Program-made: the position numbers and the translations under genes
Notes under the pieces: generated by a model
What the model saw: the letters and a program-made list of their open reading frames with translations, nothing else
What the model was told of the DNA's origin: nothing
Databases searched by the model: none
Assembly (NCBI GenBank): GCA_004214055.1
Contig: SGYT01000003.1
Location: forward strand, 1-41,717
DNA: 41,717 bases
Source: Candidatus Actinomarinales bacterium
Lineage (GTDB): Bacteria; Actinomycetota; Acidimicrobiia; Actinomarinales; Actinomarinaceae
Reading direction: 5' to 3'
In this document: positions 8,136 through 16,284 of the stretch, piece after piece
Layout of the letters: every line of letters starts with the position of its first letter
Numbering within the stretch: position 1 is the stretch's first letter

Positions 8136-9156
8136 AAGCTGCTGAACAAACTGTATCAATCATTAACATAGCAATTATATAAGGGTCTGCGTTTGCATTT
8201 GGTCTTCTATCTTCTAAGTACCCTTTTTTATCAACTTCTACTTGCCATGGAATTCTTATTGATGCTCCTCTGTCGCTAACTCCATAAGAAAAAGTATCAA
8301 ATCTTTGTGTTTCATGATCTCCAGTGAGTCTGTCTTCAATTCCTGCTCCATAATTTTTGACATGAAGTTCTGCATTTTTACCTAATGCTTCACACCCTGC
8401 AACAATTGAATCGTATCCGCCATCTTCTCTCATTTGTTTTGTAGAGAAATTTGTATGCATTCCAGCCCCATTCCAATCTCCTTTTATAGGTTTTGGATGT
8501 AGCGTTGCTGAAATGTTGTAATCCTCTGCAATCCTATAAAGCAACCATCTTGAAACCCATATTTGATCTCCAATATCAGGTGCTCCAACTGGACCTATTT
8601 GATACTCCCATTGTCCCGGCATAACTTCAGCATTAGTACCAGAAATCTCTAAACCAGCAGCAATACATGCTGAAGCATGCTCTTCAGATATGTCTCTTCC
8701 AAAAACTTCGTCAGCTCCAACCCCACAATAATAACCTCCTTGTGGTGCCGGATATCCTGATGGCGGAAATCCTAAAGGCTGTCCGTATTTTAAAGAATCA
8801 TAAGATGCCTCATAAAATGTATATTCTTGCTCAAGCCCAAACATTGGTTCAAACTCAGCAAAATTTTCAGCAGCTGCCACGCATGCAGCTCGTGTATTTG
8901 TTGTGTGAGGAGTCATATCAACATTTAAAACTTCACACATAACTAATATATTTTCTCCCCCTCTTATAGGGTCACTAAATGTTGAGACCGGCCTTAAAAC
9001 ACAGTCTGAATTGTCTCCTGTCGCTTGTTCTGTACTTGAACCATCAAAACCCCAGATTGGTGGCTCTATTCCCTGTTCAAGTATCTTTGTTTTACTCCTT
9101 AATTTACTGGTAGGAGTTTTACCATCTATCCAAATATATTCTGCTTTTATTTTCAT
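8128..9156 (-). CDS. glnII: Glutamine synthetase, type II
   Basis: ATP-dependent synthesis of glutamine from glutamate and ammonia, the main ammonium-assimilation step. The 342-aa length and sequence are those of the GSII (eukaryote-like) class, not the ~470-aa GSI class. Visible blocks are IWGFDGSSTEQA, GLEQEYTFYE with metal-binding glutamates, GYYCGVGADEVFGRD, NAEVMPGQWEYQIGP, KGDWNGAGMHTNFST, the NYGAGIEDRLTGDHET flap, and IRIPWQVE and LEDRRPNANADPY near the end. Because it lacks the GSI adenylylation loop, control is expected at the level of transcription. The divergent neighbour is a GlnR-like regulator, which fits. ATG start with TACATT 7 nt upstream. Confidence 0.96.
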   Translation of the reverse strand: MKIKAEYIWIDGKTPTSKLRSKTKILEQGIEPPIWGFDGSSTEQATGDNSDCVLRPVSTFSDPIRGGENILVMCEVLNVDMTPHTTNTRAACVAAAENFAEFEPMFGLEQEYTFYEASYDSLKYGQPLGFPPSGYPAPQGGYYCGVGADEVFGRDISEEHASACIAAGLEISGTNAEVMPGQWEYQIGPVGAPDIGDQIWVSRWLLYRIAEDYNISATLHPKPIKGDWNGAGMHTNFSTKQMREDGGYDSIVAGCEALGKNAELHVKNYGAGIEDRLTGDHETQRFDTFSYGVSDRGASIRIPWQVEVDKKGYLEDRRPNANADPYIIAMLMIDTVCSAASS

Positions 9157-9163
9157 ATTTACT

Positions 9164-9169
9164 AATGTA
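9164..9169 (-). promoter_or_regulatory. Leaderless -10 box of glnII
   Basis: TACATT on the minus strand, then AGTAAAT, then the ATG at 9154-9156. A dyad at 9182-9204 lies about 13 nt further upstream, in a good place for an activator or repressor. Confidence 0.45.
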
Positions 9170-9181
9170 GTATTAATTTTT

Positions 9182-9204
9182 AATATTAGGAATTTCCAGA
9201 TATT
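9182..9204. promoter_or_regulatory. Candidate operator between glnII and the GlnR-like gene
   Basis: An imperfect 23-bp dyad centred on T9193: AATATTAGGAA on the left and TTCCAGATATT on the right, 9 of 11 positions complementary, core GGAATTTCC. It occupies the 67-nt gap shared by the two divergent nitrogen genes. It is not an obvious match to the Streptomyces GlnR box, so the assignment rests on position and symmetry. Confidence 0.4.
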
Positions 9205-9223
9205 AATATTTTGTTTCAGGATT

Positions 9224-9853
9224 ATGGTTAACGGATATATAAATTTAGATAAAGGACATAGTGATTTAATACCAATATTTGAAAATATTGGTATTAAAAA
9301 GCTCTCAATAAAGAAAATTCGGAATCAAAGTGAAGTTGATTTAGTTTTAACTTCTCTATCTAAGTATGGTGAGACAAAGAAAAATTTGTCAGACATCGAA
9401 TCTTCTAGTAATCCTTTACCAGCCTTAATAATTGCTAATAACAAAGAATTTGATCAAACTGTTGACTTAATAAAGAGCGATAGAATTCAGGTAATATCAG
9501 ATAAAAGTGGTGTGAGTGAAATAAACGCAAGAATAAATTCACTTTTAGGTGACAGCAGTGCAGAAAAATTAGAATTTAGAGATCTAGTAATAAATCTAAA
9601 AACCTATGAAGCAATAATTGATGGGGTTCTTTTAGATTTAACTTTTATGGAATATGAATTGTTGAAATTTTTTATTGAAAACCAAGAAAGTGTTTGGTCT
9701 AGGGAGGAGCTACTAGAAAAAGTTTGGGGTTATGATTATTTCGGAGGTGCACGTACCGTTGATGTTCATGTTAGAAGATTAAGATCTAAACTCGGTGAAA
9801 GTAGATTGGATTGGATTAGAACTGTTCATTCAGTAGGATATAAGTTTAACTAA
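9224..9853 (+). CDS. GlnR-like OmpR-family orphan regulator
   Basis: A 209-aa transcription factor. The C-terminal ~100 residues are an OmpR/PhoB winged helix with LDLTFMEYELLKFF, WSREELLEKVWGYDYFGG, RTVDVHVRRLRSKLG and RTVHSVGYKFN. This is the pattern of actinobacterial GlnR rather than of PhoP, RegX or MtrA. The N-terminal ~105 residues resemble a receiver fold but lack a recognisable phosphoacceptor Asp after the third strand, as expected for an atypical phosphorylation-independent regulator. The frame stays open upstream to 9011, but that part is antisense to glnII; ATG 9224, preceded by AGGA, is the credible start. Divergence from glnII suggests it controls nitrogen assimilation. Regulation by nitrogen status is inference. 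Confidence 0.85.
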   Translation: MVNGYINLDKGHSDLIPIFENIGIKKLSIKKIRNQSEVDLVLTSLSKYGETKKNLSDIESSSNPLPALIIANNKEFDQTVDLIKSDRIQVISDKSGVSEINARINSLLGDSSAEKLEFRDLVINLKTYEAIIDGVLLDLTFMEYELLKFFIENQESVWSREELLEKVWGYDYFGGARTVDVHVRRLRSKLGESRLDWIRTVHSVGYKFN

Positions 9854-10193
9854 AGCTATTTCCACATCCACAGGTTCTTGATACGTTTGGATTGTCTATT
9901 GAAAAACCTGTCTCCATTAAACCTTCTTTGTAGTCTAAAGTAGCCCCTTGAATGTGTGAAGTACTTTCAGAATCTACCACTATTTCAACACCATCATATT
10001 CTTCAACAGAGTCTCCCTCGAATTTTTCTGTATCAAAAAACATTTCATATGAATAACCTGAGCAACCTCCAGGTTTTACTCCCATTCTTAAGAAACTATT
10101 TTCTGAATCTTCAGCAAGCTTTAATTCTTGTAGCTTTTTAACTGCACTATCAGTTGCTAAAACTACTCTTGATGATTTTATTGATATATCCAT
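9846..10193 (-). CDS. A-type Fe-S cluster carrier (IscA/ErpA/HesB family)
   Basis: A 115-aa protein that receives and hands on Fe-S clusters during biogenesis. The three ligand cysteines of the family are present: C44 in PGGCSGYSY, and C108 and C110 in the C-terminal TCGCG. The region between contains the usual LDYKEGLMETGFSIDNPN. Length is normal. ErpA, IscA and SufA cannot be separated confidently from sequence alone. It is divergent from the Mrp-type ATPase, another Fe-S protein family, across 76 nt, so the two may be co-regulated. The start has a perfect TATAAT at 6 nt. Its 3' end overlaps the GlnR-like gene by 8 nt. Confidence 0.93.
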   Translation of the reverse strand: MDISIKSSRVVLATDSAVKKLQELKLAEDSENSFLRMGVKPGGCSGYSYEMFFDTEKFEGDSVEEYDGVEIVVDSESTSHIQGATLDYKEGLMETGFSIDNPNVSRTCGCGNSFS

Positions 10194-10199
10194 GACTTA

Positions 10200-10205
10200 A
10201 TTATA
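10200..10205 (-). promoter_or_regulatory. Leaderless -10 box (TATAAT) of the Fe-S carrier gene
   Basis: Perfect TATAAT on the minus strand, spacer TAAGTC (6 nt), then ATG. This is one of the clearest examples of the leaderless arrangement in the window. Confidence 0.6.
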
Positions 10206-10257
10206 CCAAATACTGTATTTTGTTAAAAATTTATTATTATAAGTATTCTTTTCATAA

Positions 10258-10263
10258 TAAGAT
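10258..10263 (+). promoter_or_regulatory. Leaderless -10 box of the mrp gene
   Basis: TAAGAT, spacer ATCAGT (6 nt), then ATG at 10270. It is divergent from the Fe-S carrier promoter at 10200-10205, with 52 nt between the two boxes. Confidence 0.5.
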
Positions 10264-10269
10264 ATCAGT

Positions 10270-11403
10270 ATGCTACAAAATGATATTCTTTTAAAACATC
10301 TATCAACTGTTATGGATCCTGAATTAGGCGTAAATATTGTCGATTTAGGAATGGTTAAAGATATAACCTATAATAATTCTGAAGTAACAATTGACCTTGC
10401 TTTAACAATTGCAGAATGTCCTATGAGGAACCAGATTGAAACAGAAATTAAAAGAAAACTTAAATTAATCGACAATATTGAAGAGGTTTTCATAAATGTA
10501 GTTGCAATGAGTAAAGAAGATAGATCTTCTCTTATGACAATAGCAAGAAAGAATGCAAGAGATAAAGCTATTCCAACAAAGATTAATACCAGAACAAGAG
10601 TTGTAGCTGTTGGTAGCGGTAAGGGAGGAGTTGGAAAATCTACTATATCAACCAATCTTGCTGTAGGACTAGAAAGTTTAGGTTTTACAACTGGACTACT
10701 TGATGCAGATATTTGGGGATTTTCAATACCAAGATTATTAGGCATAGAAGGCAGACTCGAAGCAAATGAAGATAAAAAAATAGTTCCATTCAAAAAAGGA
10801 GGGCTTGAGGTTGTTTCAACTGGGTTAATAACTGAGGATGAAGATACAGCTCTGATGTGGCGAGGACTTATGCTCAGTAAAGCACTTGAACAGTTTTTAT
10901 TTGATGTTGAATGGGGAAATCTAGACTATCTAGTTATTGACTTGCCGCCAGGCACTGGTGATATTCAAATGGCTTTAGGTAGGCTTTTACCTCAAACAGA
11001 GTTAGTTGTAGTTACAACACCTCAATTAAGTGCGCAGAAAGTAGCAACTAGAGTAGCCGATATGGCAAAGAGAAGTTTTATTCCTCTTTTAGGTGTTGTT
11101 GAGAATATGTCTTATTTTGAATCGGGAGAGGGAAATAAATATAATATCTTTGGAGAAGGTGGGGGAAGTGAGCTTTCTAAAAAATTTGGAATTCCATTGC
11201 TAAGTAAAATACCTATAAGTGAAGACTCTATAGAAGAATCTGAAAATGGAACCCCTATTCTTTTACAAGAGAAAAATACTCCTACTAAAAAAACTATGCA
11301 AGATTTAGTTAATACAATTGTAAAAATTCTACCTCCGGTATCTGATGAAACATGTACCGGAAGATTGGCTAAAGTTCTTGAGGAATTAGAAGTAGAAGTT
11401 TAA
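10270..11403 (+). CDS. mrp: Mrp/NBP35 family Fe-S carrier ATPase
   Basis: A 377-aa P-loop ATPase of the Mrp/ApbC family, which binds and transfers Fe-S clusters. Residues 1-80 are an MIP18/DUF59 domain with VMDPELGVNIVDLGMV and the conserved EC near residue 50. The ATPase domain follows with the deviant Walker A GSGKGGVGKST at residues 115-125, LDADIWGFS, the switch region DLPPGTGDIQ, and VVENMSYF. The C-terminal CxxC of many Mrp proteins is not evident; only one Cys (DETCTG) is seen near the end, so bridging-cluster binding is less certain. It heads a plus-strand unit with selA (5 nt downstream) and selB. Confidence 0.93.
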   Translation: MLQNDILLKHLSTVMDPELGVNIVDLGMVKDITYNNSEVTIDLALTIAECPMRNQIETEIKRKLKLIDNIEEVFINVVAMSKEDRSSLMTIARKNARDKAIPTKINTRTRVVAVGSGKGGVGKSTISTNLAVGLESLGFTTGLLDADIWGFSIPRLLGIEGRLEANEDKKIVPFKKGGLEVVSTGLITEDEDTALMWRGLMLSKALEQFLFDVEWGNLDYLVIDLPPGTGDIQMALGRLLPQTELVVVTTPQLSAQKVATRVADMAKRSFIPLLGVVENMSYFESGEGNKYNIFGEGGGSELSKKFGIPLLSKIPISEDSIEESENGTPILLQEKNTPTKKTMQDLVNTIVKILPPVSDETCTGRLAKVLEELEVEV

Positions 11404-11408
11404 ATTTT

Positions 11409-12704
11409 ATGGATAATATATCTGTAAACGAGCTAGTAGATTCATATGAGAGTCATTTACCCAGAGAGGTCTGTTTAAACGTAGCTAAATTTGTTGTAAA
11501 CGAATTTAAAGATAAAAAAATTATCCTTGAAGAATACATAATAGCAATTAACAATTTGATGATAAGCGAACAAGTAAAAGTTATTAACTGCACTGGAACG
11601 CTTCTGCATACAAACCTTGGGAGAGCACAAACTGAAATATCATTCAATGGGCATGCTTCAAATATAGAGTTTGACCTAAGTAAGCAAAAAAGAGGTGAAC
11701 GAAATCGATATTTAACTTACTCAATGAATTTACTACTTGGCTCAGAAGGTGTTTGTTTTGTAAATAACAATGCCTCATCATTATTTATTGCACTGAATAC
11801 AATCAAAAAATATAAAGATATAGATTCAGTAATAATCTCTAGAGGTGAAATAGTTGAAATTGGAGGTTCATATAGATTGCCTGAAATAATTGCTGAAACA
11901 GGCTTAAAACTAATTGAAGTAGGAACAACAAACAAAACACATAAGAAAGATTACATCTCTGCTTTAAAAAAGAATCAAAATGCACTTGTTTTAAAAGTTA
12001 ATAGATCAAATTTCTCCATGTCAGGATTTATTGAAGATGTTTCGATTAAAGAATTAAAAAAGGTCACTGACGACTATGGAGCATTACTGTTTCACGATAT
12101 GGGTAGTGGTTTAGTTGTTGAAAAAAAATTTTTAGAAAAAAATAATATTGATTATTTCAAAAATGAACTGCATGTTCAAGATTCAATTAGAGATGGAGCA
12201 GATCTGGTAATGTTCTCGGGAGATAAATTATTTGGCTCTATCCAGGCAGGAATAATTGCAGGAGGAAGAGAACTTGTAAACAGTATTAAAGAATCTCCGC
12301 TTTTTCGAACCTATCGTTGCTCTCCAGTTGTTACCTATGAACTCCAGAAAACTACTAATTTATATTTGTCAAAAAAAGAAGCTTCTATACCCTTTTGGCA
12401 TTCTTTGCAGATTACACATGAGGAGTTGTTAAAGAGAGTTAAAAAAATTTCAAGTAAATTAACTTTAGATCATTCTATAGATGATAATTATTCATTAATT
12501 GGAGGAGGAAGCATGCCTGAGCTAAAGATACCATCTCCTGTTATATCAATAGCTACTTCAGAAGATAGAAATATTTTGAGTAAATTAGCTAATTTAGAAA
12601 CACCGATAATTCCTAGAATTAATGATAATAAGATTATTTTTGACATAAGGTCATCATTTGAGGCCAATGATGAAATTATTATTGATGCGCTAAAGAATTT
12701 ATGA
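11409..12704 (+). CDS. selA: L-seryl-tRNA(Sec) selenium transferase
   Basis: PLP enzyme that converts Ser-tRNA(Sec) to Sec-tRNA(Sec) using selenophosphate. Hallmarks are INCTGTLLHTNLGRAQ at about residues 60-73, LLLGSEGVCFVNNNAS, the ISRGEIVEIGG motif, LFHDMGSGL, and the PLP-binding lysine K273 in FSGDKLFGSIQAGIIAGG, followed by FRTYRCSP. At 431 aa it is slightly shorter than the usual ~460, mainly at the N-terminal helical region that contacts tRNA(Sec). The stop overlaps the selB start (ATGA), so the two are translationally coupled. selC and selD are not in the window. Confidence 0.92.
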   Translation: MDNISVNELVDSYESHLPREVCLNVAKFVVNEFKDKKIILEEYIIAINNLMISEQVKVINCTGTLLHTNLGRAQTEISFNGHASNIEFDLSKQKRGERNRYLTYSMNLLLGSEGVCFVNNNASSLFIALNTIKKYKDIDSVIISRGEIVEIGGSYRLPEIIAETGLKLIEVGTTNKTHKKDYISALKKNQNALVLKVNRSNFSMSGFIEDVSIKELKKVTDDYGALLFHDMGSGLVVEKKFLEKNNIDYFKNELHVQDSIRDGADLVMFSGDKLFGSIQAGIIAGGRELVNSIKESPLFRTYRCSPVVTYELQKTTNLYLSKKEASIPFWHSLQITHEELLKRVKKISSKLTLDHSIDDNYSLIGGGSMPELKIPSPVISIATSEDRNILSKLANLETPIIPRINDNKIIFDIRSSFEANDEIIIDALKNL

Positions 12705-14386
12705 CAGTATTAGCAACAGCAGGGCATGTAGATCACGGAAAATCAACTTTTGTTAACTTTCTAACTAATCAAGAAACTGACAGGTTGGCTGAAGAAAAAA
12801 AAAGAGGACTAACAATCAACCTTGGTTATACGTATTTTAAGAATAAAAATAAAACGTACTCAATTGTTGATGTCCCTGGTCATAGTGATTTTTTTAAAAA
12901 TACAGTTTCGGGTTTTTCAAATGCAAATGTAATTTTATTTATTATTGATTCAACTCAAGGATGGTCTAAACAATCAGAACAACACTTCAATACATTAGTT
13001 GAACTAGGCAAAGAAAATTTTATATTTGTTTACACAAAAATAGATTTATTAGAAAGTTCAGCAAAATACGATGATTTAGAAAAAAAATTAGATAAATTAA
13101 AAGAATTAAACTATACAGTCATCGAGTTTGATTTAAAAAATTCTAAAAGAGAGAATACTATAAATAAAATAGTTGAATTTATTAGTAAATGTGAGTTTCG
13201 TGCAAGCATTCCTTCAATGTGGGTAGATAGAAGTTTTATTATTGATGGAATTGGTCGAGTTATTACAGGAACAGCAAGCTCAAGTTTTAATACAAATAAA
13301 ATTTATTTCTCTTCTGATCAAGAAGCGTTAGAGATAAAAGAATTACAAAGTATAAATCAATCTTATGAAGAGAGCTTGAATTCAAAAAGAGTCGCAATCT
13401 CTCTTAAAAAAAATAATAAGAACTTTCCAAAAAGAGGAAACTTATTAACAAATGAAAAAATTAATTTTACTAATTTATTATTTGTTAGGTTTAGAAATAA
13501 AATAATAGATAAAAATTTTCATAAAGGCACTAGAAGATTATTCGTTGGTACAACTAGTGTCTTAATAAAAAATATCTGGAATGTTGACTCTGCATCACAT
13601 ACATATGGATTAATTGAACTTAGTAAAAAAATACCAATCGTCAGTAATGAAAGATTTGTAATTCAAAATATTGAAAATAATAAATATATTGGTGGAGAGT
13701 TTCTGTTTTTTATTAATAACACATTCCTAAAAAAATACATTATTAGCAATTCAAGAAGTAACAAAAAAATTAATTCTCTATATGATTTGTTCACAATACT
13801 AGAAAAAAGATTTGTAAATAGTAATCACAAAACTATAAAAGTAGGTAAGTGGTGTATCAAGGAAGATATCTTAAATAATATTGAAAAAGACCTAAATGAA
13901 AATTATAGAAAAATTAACAAAACCGGATTTATTAAATATATGCATAATAAATATTTTATAGATCAAGAAATTCTTAATAAATTAATTAAAAATTTTAATA
14001 ATTTGACCATTGTTGAAGATCAAATAACAATAAATTTAAAGAACGAAGAAGAAGATAATAAAACATTAGAAGATATTAAAAACAAATTAGGTGAAACATT
14101 AGAAGTTAATAAATTAACCTTGAACGAATATAAGAAGGAATCAATTAAATCTCTATTTTTATCCGGGAAAATTTACAGAATATCTGAAAATATTATAATC
14201 TCAGATTTCCATTTTGATATCCTACTTAAACACATAAATGAACTCCCTGATGAATTTACTGTTTCTGAATTTAAAAATCAAACTAACCTATCTAGAAAGT
14301 ACGCTATACCTATGTTGGAATTATTAGATAAGAAATTAGTTACTTCAAAAATAAATACTTCTGGAGATCGGAAAAAACTAATCTGA
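12701..14386 (+). CDS. selB: Selenocysteine-specific elongation factor SelB
   Basis: GTPase that brings Sec-tRNA(Sec) to UGA codons marked by a SECIS element. The GTPase domain shows G1 GHVDHGKST at residues 8-16, switch I KKRGLTINLGYTYF, G3 DVPGHSDFF, and G4 TKID, the SelB-type variant of NKxD. Beta-barrel domains follow with GIGRVITGTASS. The C-terminal part, from about residue 340, should hold the winged helices that bind SECIS RNA, ending in a helix-turn-helix-like segment, FTVSEFKNQTNLSRKYAIPMLELLDKK. At 561 aa it is somewhat short, and the C-terminal half is very Lys/Asn/Ile-rich. It overlaps selA by 4 nt and the convergent whiB gene by 9 nt. Confidence 0.92.
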   Translation: MTVLATAGHVDHGKSTFVNFLTNQETDRLAEEKKRGLTINLGYTYFKNKNKTYSIVDVPGHSDFFKNTVSGFSNANVILFIIDSTQGWSKQSEQHFNTLVELGKENFIFVYTKIDLLESSAKYDDLEKKLDKLKELNYTVIEFDLKNSKRENTINKIVEFISKCEFRASIPSMWVDRSFIIDGIGRVITGTASSSFNTNKIYFSSDQEALEIKELQSINQSYEESLNSKRVAISLKKNNKNFPKRGNLLTNEKINFTNLLFVRFRNKIIDKNFHKGTRRLFVGTTSVLIKNIWNVDSASHTYGLIELSKKIPIVSNERFVIQNIENNKYIGGEFLFFINNTFLKKYIISNSRSNKKINSLYDLFTILEKRFVNSNHKTIKVGKWCIKEDILNNIEKDLNENYRKINKTGFIKYMHNKYFIDQEILNKLIKNFNNLTIVEDQITINLKNEEEDNKTLEDIKNKLGETLEVNKLTLNEYKKESIKSLFLSGKIYRISENIIISDFHFDILLKHINELPDEFTVSEFKNQTNLSRKYAIPMLELLDKKLVTSKINTSGDRKKLI

Positions 14387-14635
14387 AAAAATTAACGTTC
14401 TCTTTCTTTCATTTTCATTTAGCCCTCCCCAAATACCAAATGGTTCAGCAATTTCCTTTGCTTCATCAAGACATTCAATTCTAACTGGACACCCATTACA
14501 AACAGCCTTTGCTTTTGCTTCTCTTTTTTCTCTATCTTCTTTTTTTTCAAATGTGGCAGGAGGAAAGAATAGGTTGCTACTGTGTTGTCTGCACATAGCA
14601 TCATACTGCCATGAGGAAAATTTAATTTCTAACAT
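14378..14635 (-). CDS. WhiB-family transcriptional regulator
   Basis: An 85-aa WhiB-like protein, a family found only in actinobacteria and their phages. It carries the four cluster-ligating cysteines, C15, C46, C49 and C55, in the pattern C...CNGCPVRIEC, and the GIWGG turn at residues 67-71 followed by a basic NERKR tail. The [4Fe-4S] cluster senses redox state or NO in characterised members, which act with the main sigma factor. Which Wbl subclass this is cannot be settled. The start has TAATGT 6 nt upstream. It is convergent with selB, and its 3' end overlaps that gene. Confidence 0.95.
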   Translation of the reverse strand: MLEIKFSSWQYDAMCRQHSSNLFFPPATFEKKEDREKREAKAKAVCNGCPVRIECLDEAKEIAEPFGIWGGLNENERKRTLIFSD

Positions 14636-14641
14636 ATAGGA

Positions 14642-14647
14642 ACATTA
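14642..14647 (-). promoter_or_regulatory. Leaderless -10 box of the whiB gene
   Basis: TAATGT on the minus strand, spacer TCCTAT (6 nt), then ATG (14633-14635). Confidence 0.45.
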
Positions 14648-14711
14648 TTGAAGAAAAAACATAAGGCAAAAGGTTTTTTTCGCGAAGTTTTACTTATTTT
14701 TTATTAATTAT

Positions 14712-15884
14712 TTAAATAACTAGATTTCCTTCGTCTTCCTTAATAGTATATTCTTCATTTACTTTATATTTTTTTCCTTCATTGGTATTTACTCTTATTT
14801 TTAACTTATCAACCTCAACTAAAGCAGCATCATTATCAAGGATTTCAATAATTTTAGCTTTCCTATCTTCAAAAGTAGTCATTGCACTTGTGTCTGTTGT
14901 TAACCTAGATCTAATTACAGTAGGTATTGCAATAAAGTAAAAGAAGGCAAGACCAAGAGAAACTAGACCTAAGAGAAATGAATTAACTCTTATTTCGTAA
15001 CTGCTAAACATAGCCAATGAAGATAAATATAACAATATAAATGCACCTATTCCTAAAAGTGAGAAATAGCCCCTTGACAAAATCTTTATATAAACAATAA
15101 ATGAAACTATGAACAATGCTATTCCAAAATAATTTATTCCAAACTCTTCGAAAGGCATAGATGAAAATATTACTAAAAATCCTCCTATGAATGCCATCAG
15201 ACCTGGGCCAAGTGCAAACAGTTCTAAACCAATAAGTGCAAAACCAAGAACAAAAAATAAATAAGTAAAAATCGGGTTAGAGATTGAAATGTAAAATCTT
15301 TCGATCAGTGATGGTTTAATAAATTCGATAGAACTCATTGATTCACTATTAGAGAGATTTATGTTTACTGTTTGATCTGATAATTTACTAGAAATATTTT
15401 CAGTACTTAGATTCTCAATAAAAGCACCTATAGAGGCAACGACAATATAGTCATCATAAATACCTTCTTCATTGCTAATATTTATTTCATTTTTTTCATA
15501 ATCACAAAAATTTATATAACAATATTTTTCCTGTACAGATTGGCTGAAATTTACATTTACCAAATTTACGCCAGGTGTAAAACCTACAAAATCAAAATTA
15601 TTTATAGTTTGGAATTCCAAATCAACTTTATAAGGACCTACCCATAAAGCAGTAAGAAATTCCTGATCTGAAATTAGTTTGTTAAATTCCTGTAATTTTT
15701 TTGATGAAAATTGTTTTGAACTATATTGAATAATAAGCAGATCTTCTTTTTCATAATTATATTCTTCAATATGTCTTTCAATTGATCTCACGTGGGCGGA
15801 GGAGAAAATACCATCAACTTCAAATATATTAATTTGAAAAACACTTATTGATGTTAGAACTATTGAAAAAATTATATTTATCAT
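14712..15884 (-). CDS. NfeD-like membrane protein with degenerate ClpP-like domain
   Basis: A 390-aa membrane protein with the NfeD layout. It has an N-terminal signal or anchor segment (residues 1-18), a ~180-residue extracytoplasmic region in the place of the ClpP-like protease domain, about five membrane helices between residues 200 and 325 starting with LGFALIGLELFALGPGLMAFIGG, and a C-terminal OB-fold-like domain (TTFEDRKAKIIEILDNDAALVEVD onwards). The N-terminal domain begins INIFEVDGIFSSAHVRSIE, which resembles the first strand of the family, but I cannot find the expected Ser-Lys catalytic pair, so protease activity is doubtful. NfeD proteins usually partner with a stomatin; none is adjacent. 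Confidence 0.75.
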   Translation of the reverse strand: MINIIFSIVLTSISVFQINIFEVDGIFSSAHVRSIERHIEEYNYEKEDLLIIQYSSKQFSSKKLQEFNKLISDQEFLTALWVGPYKVDLEFQTINNFDFVGFTPGVNLVNVNFSQSVQEKYCYINFCDYEKNEINISNEEGIYDDYIVVASIGAFIENLSTENISSKLSDQTVNINLSNSESMSSIEFIKPSLIERFYISISNPIFTYLFFVLGFALIGLELFALGPGLMAFIGGFLVIFSSMPFEEFGINYFGIALFIVSFIVYIKILSRGYFSLLGIGAFILLYLSSLAMFSSYEIRVNSFLLGLVSLGLAFFYFIAIPTVIRSRLTTDTSAMTTFEDRKAKIIEILDNDAALVEVDKLKIRVNTNEGKKYKVNEEYTIKEDEGNLVI

Positions 15885-15928
15885 TATTTATTTAGTTTAA
15901 AATTACAGGATAGTAGTCTTTTAAAACT

Positions 15929-16258
15929 GTGAAAATATTATTAATATCTGATAATACGTGGGTTAAGGAATCCTTAGAGAAGTACCTTAACTTTGATCAT
16001 GATTTAACTCATATAGATGAATATGCGTCTATAGATCATTATTTTGATTATATTTTTGTTGATATGCAGGTTCGGAATAATGGAGGTCCGTCCATAATAA
16101 GAGAGTTGAAAAGAGATAACTCTTCTAAAAATTCATTTATGGTGCTTATTGCTGATAGAGATGCTGATGAAATACAAGCAAAAAGGGTTGAAGCAGATGG
16201 ATTTATGGTAAAACCATTTACAAAAAGTAAATTAAATAATTTCTTCAATTTAAACTAA
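15929..16258 (+). CDS. Single-domain response regulator-like protein
   Basis: A 109-aa stand-alone receiver-like domain with no output domain. It begins ILLISDN, giving the acidic D8 position. The phosphoacceptor candidate is D45 in YIFVDMQVRNNGGP, and the conserved Lys is K95 in GFMVKPF. The usual Thr/Ser after the fourth strand appears to be Ala (LIAD). At the acidic pocket only one Asp is clear, so phosphorylation is possible but weaker than in a canonical CheY-like protein. The start is GTG. It lies 26 nt upstream of the CNNM gene and may be cotranscribed with it. No histidine kinase is nearby. Confidence 0.75.
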   Translation: MKILLISDNTWVKESLEKYLNFDHDLTHIDEYASIDHYFDYIFVDMQVRNNGGPSIIRELKRDNSSKNSFMVLIADRDADEIQAKRVEADGFMVKPFTKSKLNNFFNLN

Positions 16259-16284
16259 GATGCTTTAAAATCTAATTATATATA

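Noticed and set aside
9011-9223. N-terminal extension of the GlnR-like reading frame
   Set aside because: It is antisense to the 5' end of glnII and encodes a hydrophobic stretch unlike any OmpR-family protein. ATG 9224 gives the expected length.
14378-14604. Second reading frame over whiB (61 aa)
   Set aside because: It is a shadow frame of whiB, Lys-rich, with no family features.
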